Assembly: GCA_937874185.1 (NCBI GenBank)
Contig: CALNAK010000022.1
Span: 445,572-509,571 of the forward strand
Length of the DNA stretch: 64,000 nt
Origin: an uncultured Lactobacillus sp.
GTDB taxonomy: Bacteria > Bacillota > Bacilli > Lactobacillales > Lactobacillaceae
Reading direction: 5' to 3'
Below the pieces are notes generated by a model, which had not been told where the DNA came from, did not search any database, and saw nothing but the letters and a program-made list of their open reading frames with translations. The position numbers were made by a program, and so were the translations under genes. This document shows, piece by piece, positions 44,858 through 51,657 of the stretch. Position 1 is the first letter of the stretch, and each line of letters begins with the position of its first letter.

Positions 44858-45685
44858 ATGAGTGATAATAGACCAATTGGAGTACTAGATTCTGGTTTGG
44901 GCGGTTTGACAGTTGTGAAAGAAGTAATTCGTCAATTACCAAATGAGGATGTCATTTTCATTGGTGATGAGGCAAGAATGCCATATGGCGTAAAAACTCA
45001 TGAACAAATCATATCTTATACGCGTGAAATGGTACAGTATTTAATCAGTCAAAATGTTAAATTAATTATTTTTGGCTGCAATACAGCTACAGCAAATGCA
45101 TATCAAAAATTAAGTCAGGAATTTACTGTTCCAATGATCGGCATAATTAAACCAGGTGCGAAAGAGGCAACTGAGGTTACTAAGTCCAATCATATTGGAG
45201 TTATTGCGACTGAATCTACTGTTAATTCAAAAAGTTACAATAAGATAATTGGAGAATTAAATTCTCAAATTGATGTTTTAGGTGTTCCTGCACAAAAGTT
45301 TGTTGCCATTGTAGAATCTGATGAAGCAAATAGCAAGGAAGCACAAACAGAAATAGAAACTACATTACGTCCCTTTAAAGACAGCGAGTATGATACTCTA
45401 ATCTTGGGATGTACTCATTTCCCAATGTTGAAGAAACAAATCAATAATTATTTACCTGACACTAAGCTAGTTGATCCTGCTGTAAGTACCGTAGTTCAAG
45501 CTAAGAATTATTTAATGAAAAATGATTTATTAACAGATAATAAAAATAGAACAATCGAATTACACGCAACAAGCGGAATTACAGAATTTTCAAAACTAGC
45601 TAAGCGTTGGTTGGCAACTGATATTAAAGAAATTAGTTTAGTAAATATCGGAGGAAATGATGAAAGAAATAATCATAGCAACTAA
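44858..45685 (+). CDS. murI: Glutamate racemase
   Basis: 275 aa. It supplies D-glutamate for peptidoglycan. The two catalytic cysteines are in FGCNTATANA and LGCTHFPML; the N-terminal IGVLDSGLGGLTVVKEV is diagnostic. It overlaps the start of the XTP pyrophosphatase gene by 26 bp, the same gene pair as racE and ysnA in bacilli. Confidence 0.97.
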   Translation: MSDNRPIGVLDSGLGGLTVVKEVIRQLPNEDVIFIGDEARMPYGVKTHEQIISYTREMVQYLISQNVKLIIFGCNTATANAYQKLSQEFTVPMIGIIKPGAKEATEVTKSNHIGVIATESTVNSKSYNKIIGELNSQIDVLGVPAQKFVAIVESDEANSKEAQTEIETTLRPFKDSEYDTLILGCTHFPMLKKQINNYLPDTKLVDPAVSTVVQAKNYLMKNDLLTDNKNRTIELHATSGITEFSKLAKRWLATDIKEISLVNIGGNDERNNHSN

Positions 45686-46259
45686 GAATCCTGGTAAAGC
45701 ACGAGAATTCAAACGTCTCTTTGATGATCAAGAATTTGTTCTGAAGACACTCCTAGATTTGCCAGAGTTTCCAGAAATTAGAGAAACTGGTAAAACTTTT
45801 GAGGAGAACGCTACTATCAAGGCCCATGCCGTGATGCAACGTTTTAATTTACCAACGATTGCGGATGATTCAGGTTTACAGGTGGATGCACTCTTTGGAC
45901 AACCAGGAGTACGTTCAGCAAGATATGCTGGTGATCACAATGATGCAGCTAATAATGCTAAACTATTGAGTCAATTAGGCGGCATACCTAAGGAAAAAAG
46001 AACAGCTCGATTCGTATCTACCTTGGTATTTGCCAACCCAAAGAATGATAAAGATTTAGTTGTTGAGGGTGAAGTTAAAGGTTTGATTGGAACTTTGCCT
46101 AAGGGGGATGATGGATTTGGTTATGACCCATTATTCTTCGTTCCAGAATTGGGTAAGACTATGGCTGAATTAACAATGGATCAGAAGAATCAGATCAGTC
46201 ACCGAGGACATGCAATCAAAAAGCTAGAAAAACAGTGGCAAGATTGGATTATTTGGTAA
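45660..46259 (+). CDS. rdgB: XTP/dITP diphosphatase
   Basis: 199 aa. It hydrolyses non-canonical purine NTPs (dITP, XTP) to keep them out of DNA. EIIIATKNPGKAREF, DDSGLQVDAL, GVRSARYAGDH and GDDGFGYDPLF are the family motifs. Two adjacent ATGs (45657 and 45660) are possible; the second is preferred because GGAGGA is 6 bases before it. It is translated from within the end of murI. Confidence 0.95.
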   Translation: MKEIIIATKNPGKAREFKRLFDDQEFVLKTLLDLPEFPEIRETGKTFEENATIKAHAVMQRFNLPTIADDSGLQVDALFGQPGVRSARYAGDHNDAANNAKLLSQLGGIPKEKRTARFVSTLVFANPKNDKDLVVEGEVKGLIGTLPKGDDGFGYDPLFFVPELGKTMAELTMDQKNQISHRGHAIKKLEKQWQDWIIW

Positions 46260-46325
46260 ATAATTGCCCTAGAATTGTTATAATGCTAGTATGAAAGTGC
46301 TATTAAAATACAGGAGGGTAATATT

Positions 46326-46736
46326 ATGACTGGTGGACAAATTGCAGGTTTAATTGCAGCGGTTGCTTTTGTAGTGTTGGTTGTATATTTAGCCAGAACA
46401 TTAGTACAAACTGCTAAATTACTTCAAGAGTTACAAGAAACAATGAAGGAAACAACTAAGATGGTGGAAGTCTTAAGCAAGAATACTGAACAAATCATGG
46501 ATCAAAGTACTAAGTTGGTTGATAAAACTAATACTTTGATGGATGACGTAAATAGTAAATCAAGCAAGTTGAATCCTTTGTTCGATACTGTGGAGAATCT
46601 AGGTAAGAAATCTGCAGCAGCAACTTCTGAAAAACATAATTCCGGTTTTAATCTTCAAAATCTATTAACAGTTGGTAACGTAGCAACAGTTCTTAAAACA
46701 GCTACAAAGATTTGGCCAAGAAAGAAGAATAACTAA
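46326..46736 (+). CDS. DUF948 membrane-anchored coiled-coil protein
   Basis: 136 aa. One N-terminal membrane helix (IAGLIAAVAFVVLVVYLA) followed by a coiled coil of about 70 residues (TAKLLQELQETMKETTKMVEVLSKNTEQI) and a basic tail. YoxC/YtxG-like proteins of this kind are stress-related in bacilli. It is 2 bp upstream of the YtxH-type gene, and the pair precedes pepQ/ccpA as ytxG-ytxH precede ccpA in Bacillus. Confidence 0.88.
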   Translation: MTGGQIAGLIAAVAFVVLVVYLARTLVQTAKLLQELQETMKETTKMVEVLSKNTEQIMDQSTKLVDKTNTLMDDVNSKSSKLNPLFDTVENLGKKSAAATSEKHNSGFNLQNLLTVGNVATVLKTATKIWPRKKNN

Positions 46737-46738
46737 TT

Positions 46739-47035
46739 ATGAAAAATAATCATTTCGCAATTGGCCTAGTTTTGGGCTGTGCATCAGGATATTTAGCTTC
46801 TAAGTATTTGACAAGTGAATCAGGTCAAAAGGTAATCGAAAATATCAAAACAATCCGCGGAGACTTTAATAATGGTGGCGTTGGTCTAAATACTAACAGT
46901 GATCTATTAAACTCATTCAACGATAAAACAGATGCCTTGAAAGACCATATGGCCTCAACTGTTGATAAGATTAAAGATGATGAAGATACTTCTGATATTG
47001 TTTTTAACGAAGACGACATTAATAAAGAGAACTAA
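46739..47035 (+). CDS. YtxH domain protein
   Basis: 98 aa. The N-terminus NHFAIGLVLGCASGYLASKYLTSESGQKV is the YtxH membrane segment with the glycine-rich core; the rest is polar and acidic. Function is unknown; general-stress membrane proteins in Bacillus share it. It is co-transcribed with the DUF948 gene and closed by a strong hairpin. Confidence 0.87.
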   Translation: MKNNHFAIGLVLGCASGYLASKYLTSESGQKVIENIKTIRGDFNNGGVGLNTNSDLLNSFNDKTDALKDHMASTVDKIKDDEDTSDIVFNEDDINKEN

Positions 47036-47071
47036 ACAAGTCAACTTGTGCAGTTCATTAAATAAAATAAA

Positions 47072-47111
47072 AAAAGTCCCCAACTAAAATTAATTAGTTG
47101 AGGACTTTTCT
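47072..47111. terminator. Terminator of the DUF948/YtxH unit
   Basis: AAAAGTCCCCAACTAA / TTAGTTGAGGACTTTT, symmetrical with runs on both sides. Confidence 0.85.
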
Positions 47112-47351
47112 TGTATCATTGTATTTTGAATGTTTTTGTAACAAGATTCGATATGGTTGCTGCTCACTAGCGGTGAAACTAGTCGAAGCAACTTTTAACA
47201 ATGTATTTTATAATACTAACACTATTTTGCATACATGATATATATTATTTTTAATATATCTAATGAAAACGTATCCTATTTCAAATGAGGAGATTATTTT
47301 TAGGAATTTAGGCAACTGCACAAAAAGTACTGTTACTTTTCATCCTTTAAT
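47112..47351. other. Intergenic stretch without recognised gene
   Basis: AT-rich, no credible open frame. A short hairpin GTTGCT...AGCAAC enclosing ACTAG / CTAGT is visible near 47157-47193. Nothing else is recognised before repeats A8b and A8a. Confidence 0.5.
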
Positions 47352-47413
47352 CGGAAATGAACTACACAATGACAACTTAATCATCGTGAGCTGAATGTTG
47401 CTTTCCACTCTCT
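47352..47413 (-). repeat. Family A partial element, copy A8b (core deleted)
   Basis: Read on the minus strand it starts AGAGAGTGG and ends TTGTGTAGTTCATTTCC, but the core is shortened to CACGATGATTAAGTTG, so the hairpin is lost. It follows A8a in tandem. Confidence 0.75.
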
Positions 47414-47414
47414 A

Positions 47415-47539
47415 ATTAAAACGAGCTACACAATGACAACTCATTCCGGTTAAGTCAATTATCTCTGCCGTCTGCTCCGCAGCCAACTGAGATAATAGTC
47501 TTAATCCTCGTGAGCTGACCGTCATTGTTCCGCTCTCTA
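47415..47539 (-). repeat. Family A hairpin element, copy A8a (alternative core) at the pepQ stop
   Basis: Read on the minus strand it begins with the pepQ TAG (TAGAGAGCGG). Basal stem ACAATGAC / GTCATTGT; GCTCA / TGAGTT; core GG-A-TTAAGAC / GACTTAACC; apical TTATCTC / GAGATAA. Confidence 0.87.
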
Positions 47540-48637
47540 GTCAATATACTTCAATTCTTTACTTGTATGTGTAAATGGTTCGCAACCATCTTCTGTGATG
47601 TAAACACAGTCTTCAATTCTAACTCCGGCAACATTTGGAATGTAGATTCCTGGTTCGATTGAGAAGCACATTCCTGGTTTCAATTCCATATCGTTGCCTT
47701 CCATGATTGATGGGAATTCGTGTTCTGATGTTCCCATTCCGTGGCCAAGTCTATGAATGAAGTATTCGCCATAACCAGCTTTAGTGATGATGTCACGGGC
47801 TACTTTATCAAGTTCTGCAGCTGTGATACCTGGTTTAGCAGCGTCCATGGCTGCATATTGTGCTTCCAAATCAACTTTGTAGATATCTAATGATTTAGCA
47901 TCTGGTTGGCCAAAGGCAACTGTTCTTGATGCATCACTGATATAACCGTTGTGAATCGTACCTAAATCGAAGAGAACTAACTCATTTTTTTCTAATGGTG
48001 TCTTCTCTGGACCACCATGTGGATTAGCAGCATTAGCACCAGCTTGGACGATTGTGTCAAAACTCATGTGCATAACGCCTTTCTTCATCATGGCGTATTC
48101 TATCTCGGCAACGACTTCTTGCTCTGTACGGCCTTCTTTGATGGCATTAAAGGCAACTGAGAATGCATAGTCAGCTTCGTCACCAGCAGCTTTTAATTCG
48201 GCAATTTCACTAGCACTCTTAATCAACTTAGCATTTTCCATGTAACGAGATAAGTTATCAGGGAATTCAGCGTTAGGGAATTGTGTTTGGATAGCCTCTA
48301 ATTTTTGTACGGGAAGGTCATCTTTTTCGATGGCCCATTTGTTAGGTGTACCGGCAGCGTCCTTGATGTGTCCAGCCATTAATTCAAATGGATTCTCATG
48401 ATCAAGGTATCCAAAGACATCTTTGTCCCAACCAGCTTCTTTAGCGGCTCCAACTTCAAGTTGAGGGGCAAAGAGGAATGGATCTCTATCTGGGAAAACT
48501 AGAAGCGCAAGAATTCTTTCAACTGGATCGCTATAAAAACCAGTAAAATAGTTGATATCAGTAGGGTTTGATACATAAGCTGCATCTAAACCGTTTTGAG
48601 CTAAATACTCTTGTAGTGCTAATAATTGTTTATTCAT
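47537..48637 (-). CDS. pepQ: Xaa-Pro dipeptidase PepQ
   Basis: 366 aa. A M24 metallopeptidase that splits X-Pro dipeptides, important for casein and peptide use. The five metal ligands are visible in order: two aspartates in LFDLGTIHNGYISDASRT, the histidine in RLGHGMGTSEHEFP, and glutamates in SIEPGIYIPN and GVRIEDCVYI. It is divergent from ccpA with a cre site between, as is usual in lactobacilli, so it may also be under CcpA. The ATG has AAGGAG at good distance. Confidence 0.97.
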   Translation of the reverse strand: MNKQLLALQEYLAQNGLDAAYVSNPTDINYFTGFYSDPVERILALLVFPDRDPFLFAPQLEVGAAKEAGWDKDVFGYLDHENPFELMAGHIKDAAGTPNKWAIEKDDLPVQKLEAIQTQFPNAEFPDNLSRYMENAKLIKSASEIAELKAAGDEADYAFSVAFNAIKEGRTEQEVVAEIEYAMMKKGVMHMSFDTIVQAGANAANPHGGPEKTPLEKNELVLFDLGTIHNGYISDASRTVAFGQPDAKSLDIYKVDLEAQYAAMDAAKPGITAAELDKVARDIITKAGYGEYFIHRLGHGMGTSEHEFPSIMEGNDMELKPGMCFSIEPGIYIPNVAGVRIEDCVYITEDGCEPFTHTSKELKYID

Positions 48638-48729
48638 GAAAATTCTCCTTTACGACAATATTTATTAGTAGTATATCACTGAAAATGATTTTCTTTTTGA
48701 AAAAACATGAAAACTTGACACAATAATGC

Positions 48730-48743
48730 GGTAAACGCTTGCA
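48730..48743 (+). promoter_or_regulatory. cre site between pepQ and ccpA
   Basis: GGTAAACGCTTGCA matches the catabolite-responsive consensus TGNAANCGNTTNCA at all but the first position. A TTGACA lies at 48715-48720 just upstream. CcpA autoregulation is the usual arrangement; the site could also act on pepQ. Confidence 0.72.
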
Positions 48744-48809
48744 AAATGTGAAAAATTTTGATAAATTAAAGGTAATTAATGAAAATAATGTTTGAGAGAG
48801 TGAGTACTG

Positions 48810-49811
48810 ATGGAGAAAAAAGTAGTAACAATCTATGACGTAGCCGAGGCTGCTAACGTTTCAATGGCAACAATTTCTCGTGTAGTAAACGGAAACGCCA
48901 ATGTAAAGGAAGAAACAAGAAAGCGTGTTTTGGAAGTAATCGATCGTTTGAATTACCGTCCTAACGCTGTTGCCCGTGGTTTGGCAAGTAAGAAGAGTAC
49001 AACTATTGGTGTTATCTTACCAGATATTACCAACTTGTATTATGCATCTTTGGCAAAGGGAATTGATGATGTTGCCTCAATGTATAAGTACAATATCATT
49101 TTAACTAGTTTACAGGAATCTGTTGGAGATGAAGAACAAATCTTGAATAACTTGCTATCAAAGCAAGTTGATGGACTTATTTACATGGGCAAACAATTGT
49201 CCAAGAAGTTAAAACGTATCTTGGCAAACTCAAAGACACCAATCGTTTTAGCTGGTTCTGTCGATAAAAACAATGAAAGTGCTAGTGTAAATATTGATTT
49301 TGCTGATGCTGTTGCCAGTGTAGTTGGTCAATTAACACAAAATGGCCACAAGAAGATTGCCTTTGTTGGTGGTAGTCTTGAAAATCCTATTGATGGTAAA
49401 TTTAGATTAGATGGTTACAAGAAGGCTTTGAAGAAAGCACATCTTAACTTCTCATCTAATTTGGTCTTTGAAGCAGAATATTCAGTTAGAGCTGGAGAAG
49501 CAATTTGGGATGCTGTTCAAAGTAGTGGTGCTACTGCTGCTTATGTTACAGAAGATCTACTTGCTTCAGGTATTTTGAATTCAGCCGTTAAATCAGGTGT
49601 TAAGATTCCTGATGACTTTGAACTTGTAACAAGTAATGACACGGTTCTATGTGAAGTTACACGTCCTAAGATGAGTTCAATTGAGGAACCATTATATGAT
49701 ATCGGTGCCGTTGCTATGCGTTTGTTAACTAAGATGATGAACCAAGAACAAATTGATGACAACACAATTAAATTGCCATACAGCATTGTTAAACGTGGTT
49801 CAACTAAATAG
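48810..49811 (+). CDS. ccpA: Catabolite control protein A
   Basis: 333 aa. A LacI-family regulator. The helix-turn-helix TIYDVAEAANVSMATISRVVNG and hinge RPNAVARGLASKKS are those of CcpA, followed by the periplasmic-binding-like core that contacts HPr-Ser-P. It represses or activates carbohydrate genes at cre sites. It is divergent from pepQ. A terminator (49821-49851) closes it. Confidence 0.97.
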   Translation: MEKKVVTIYDVAEAANVSMATISRVVNGNANVKEETRKRVLEVIDRLNYRPNAVARGLASKKSTTIGVILPDITNLYYASLAKGIDDVASMYKYNIILTSLQESVGDEEQILNNLLSKQVDGLIYMGKQLSKKLKRILANSKTPIVLAGSVDKNNESASVNIDFADAVASVVGQLTQNGHKKIAFVGGSLENPIDGKFRLDGYKKALKKAHLNFSSNLVFEAEYSVRAGEAIWDAVQSSGATAAYVTEDLLASGILNSAVKSGVKIPDDFELVTSNDTVLCEVTRPKMSSIEEPLYDIGAVAMRLLTKMMNQEQIDDNTIKLPYSIVKRGSTK

Positions 49812-49820
49812 ACTATAACG

Positions 49821-49851
49821 AAAGCATTCTCGCTGAGAGTGCTTTTTTTCT
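49821..49851 (+). terminator. ccpA terminator
   Basis: AAAGCATTCTC / GAGAGTGCTTT with a 3-nt loop, then TTTT. Confidence 0.85.
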
Positions 49852-49878
49852 ATAAATAATTGGAAAGTAGGGATTACG

Positions 49879-50862
49879 ATGAAATATCGCAGATTCGGTA
49901 AAACTAATTTTAATGCTAGTGAAGTTTCCTTGGGGACGTGGCAACTAGGTTCAAAGTGGGGAGATCCATTTAGCGAAGATGATGCGCAAGCAACGTTGGA
50001 AGCAGCTTATGATGCTGGAGTTAATTTCTTCGATACAGCTGATGTTTATCAAGATGGAAACAGTCAAAGAGCTTTGGCAAAGTTTATCAATGGTAAGGAA
50101 GATAAAGTATTTGTCTCAACTAAAGTTGGTCGTCGACTTGATGCCCAAACAGTCAGTGGTTATAACGAGAAGAACATTACAAAATACGTTGAAGATTGTT
50201 TAACTAATTTGGACGTTGATGCTTTGGATAATGTGTTATTACATTGCCCACCAACTCAAGTTTTCTATGAACCAGAAGTCTTCTTTACAATGGATAAGCT
50301 GAAAAAGGAAGGTAAAATCAAGAATTACGGTGTTAGTGTTGAAAAGGTTGAAGAGGGTATGAAGGCACTTGATTATGACATTTCTTCTGTAGAAATTATT
50401 TATAACATGTTCCGCTTACGTCCAGCCGATAACTTTTTCAAAATGGCTCAAGCAAAAGATGTTGGTATTATCGCCAGAGTTCCACTTGCTAGTGGCTTGT
50501 TAAGCGGTAAATATACATTGGACACTAAATTTGGTGCACATGATCATCGAACAACTAATCGTAAAGGTGAGGAGTTTGATGCGGGTGAAACATTTTCTGG
50601 TGTAGATTACGCTACCGGTGTTAAAGCAGCTGATGAGTTGAAGGAACGTTTAGGTGCTGGTGATAAACTTGCTCCAATGGCTTTACGTTATATTTTGATG
50701 TCTGATGCTGTAAGTACCGTTATTCCTGGTGCATCTAAACCTGAACAAATTAGCCGTAACGTTGATGCAGCAGATTTGCCAGCTTTTACAGCTGATCAAA
50801 TGGCAATTGTTCGAGATGTTTATAATAAATATATTAAGAATCCTGTTCAATATAAGTGGTAA
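49879..50862 (+). CDS. Aldo/keto reductase
   Basis: 327 aa. A TIM-barrel NADPH-dependent reductase. The catalytic residues are seen in NFFDTADVYQDGNSQ (Asp, Tyr), VFVSTKVGR (Lys) and NVLLHCPP (His); the C-terminal GASKPEQISRNV is the cofactor-phosphate loop. It resembles YajO/IolS-type AKRs; substrate unknown. RBS and ATG are standard. It is followed by repeat B5 and a terminator hairpin. Confidence 0.9.
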   Translation: MKYRRFGKTNFNASEVSLGTWQLGSKWGDPFSEDDAQATLEAAYDAGVNFFDTADVYQDGNSQRALAKFINGKEDKVFVSTKVGRRLDAQTVSGYNEKNITKYVEDCLTNLDVDALDNVLLHCPPTQVFYEPEVFFTMDKLKKEGKIKNYGVSVEKVEEGMKALDYDISSVEIIYNMFRLRPADNFFKMAQAKDVGIIARVPLASGLLSGKYTLDTKFGAHDHRTTNRKGEEFDAGETFSGVDYATGVKAADELKERLGAGDKLAPMALRYILMSDAVSTVIPGASKPEQISRNVDAADLPAFTADQMAIVRDVYNKYIKNPVQYKW

Positions 50863-50885
50863 AAGTTGGGGTAGTAGTATAATCC

Positions 50886-51046
50886 CACCTTCCACAAAAA
50901 TTGAAACAGGCTGGAACGCAGCGGACACAACTTCAAACCAGCCAAAGACTGGCTGTTTTGAAGCTTGGTCTTCTACTAAGCCAGCAAAAATCGCTGACTA
51001 AGTAGAATTTCGCGGCTGAGCCTGTTTCAATTTTTGCTCCAGGTTA
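50886..51046 (-). repeat. Family B branched element, copy B5
   Basis: The longest perfect outer stem of the family (CAAAAATTGAAACAGGCT / AGCCTGTTTCAATTTTTG); second stem CGCAGC / GCGGCTG; hairpins CTTCAAA...CAGCC / GGCTGTTTTGAAG and TTCTAC...CAGC / GCTGACTAAGTAGAA. All arms differ in sequence from B1-B4 but keep pairing. Confidence 0.85.
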
Positions 51047-51079
51047 AGTTTTGATTCCTTGATATTTTATAGGTATAAA

Positions 51080-51139
51080 AAAAGCATTAATTCCTTTACC
51101 CCCTAAATCATTTTCGGGATATACAGAATTAGTGCTTTT
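51080..51139. terminator. Long hairpin downstream of the AKR gene
   Basis: AAAAGCATTAATTC / GAATTAGTGCTTTT around a 32-nt loop. It probably acts as a bidirectional terminator. Confidence 0.6.
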
Positions 51140-51187
51140 GATTTAAAATTCAAACTAATAAAACTAACCTAAATTTATTATGATTTA

Positions 51188-51226
51188 TATTTTGAAACGA
51201 GCTGACCGCTCTTGTTCCGCTCTCTA
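51188..51226 (-). repeat. Family A remnant, copy A9 (ends only)
   Basis: Read on the minus strand: TAGAGAGCGGAACAAG, then GCGGTCAGCTCGTTTCAAAAT. The entire core between the two family ends is missing. The TAG is the stop of the small membrane protein. Confidence 0.82.
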
Positions 51227-51514
51227 AGCTTTACGTTGTTTATGCAATTCCCAAATTATAACTACGATATATCCGAAAGCGACAAGTGACAATCCACCAC
51301 TAATAACGGAACTTACTTCGTAATTAATATTGAAGAATCCTGAGATAATTGAATAAATGGTGTTAATCAGAACGATTAATGCTAGTGTAAGGGACTTATC
51401 CCAAATTTTGATGTTATGTTTTATTTTGTACCCTATAACGCCAATTATAAAAATGATTAAAATGACAGCTACAACGTATAAAGAATTTTGTAAAAAACTT
51501 GGACTAAAATACAT
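51224..51514 (-). CDS. Small membrane protein, 96 aa, unrecognised
   Basis: Three hydrophobic segments (LYVVAVILIIFIIGVIGY; LTLALIVLINTIYSIIS; VISGGLSLVAFGYIVVIIW) and short charged loops, ending HKQRKA. No motif. The start ATG has AAGGAG upstream. It sits between the AKR gene and the PBP gene as a separate unit. Lactobacilli have many such orphan three-TM proteins; I do not assign a function. Confidence 0.75.
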   Translation of the reverse strand: MYFSPSFLQNSLYVVAVILIIFIIGVIGYKIKHNIKIWDKSLTLALIVLINTIYSIISGFFNINYEVSSVISGGLSLVAFGYIVVIIWELHKQRKA

Positions 51515-51610
51515 ATTTTCTCCTTAACTCTATGACTTACACATTCTATCATAAATTTTCTAAGACATAAAAAATTAATTAGATAGTAGAAATGCTGTCG
51601 GTTTCAATAA

Positions 51611-51647
51611 AAAAATCCACAATTCGTATTTTGAGTTGTGGATTTTT
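51611..51647. terminator. Terminator of the PBP gene
   Basis: AAAAATCCACAA / TTGTGGATTTTT; the A-run on its left gives the U-run on the minus strand. Confidence 0.82.
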
Positions 51648-51657
51648 TACTATTCAA

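Noticed and set aside
243..51226. CRISPR array interpretation of the repeats
   Set aside because: Copies are kilobases apart, long, palindromic, and there are no spacers or cas genes.
243..51226. Insertion-sequence interpretation of the repeats
   Set aside because: No transposase, no constant terminal inverted repeats, and no obvious target duplications; a non-autonomous origin remains possible but is not shown.
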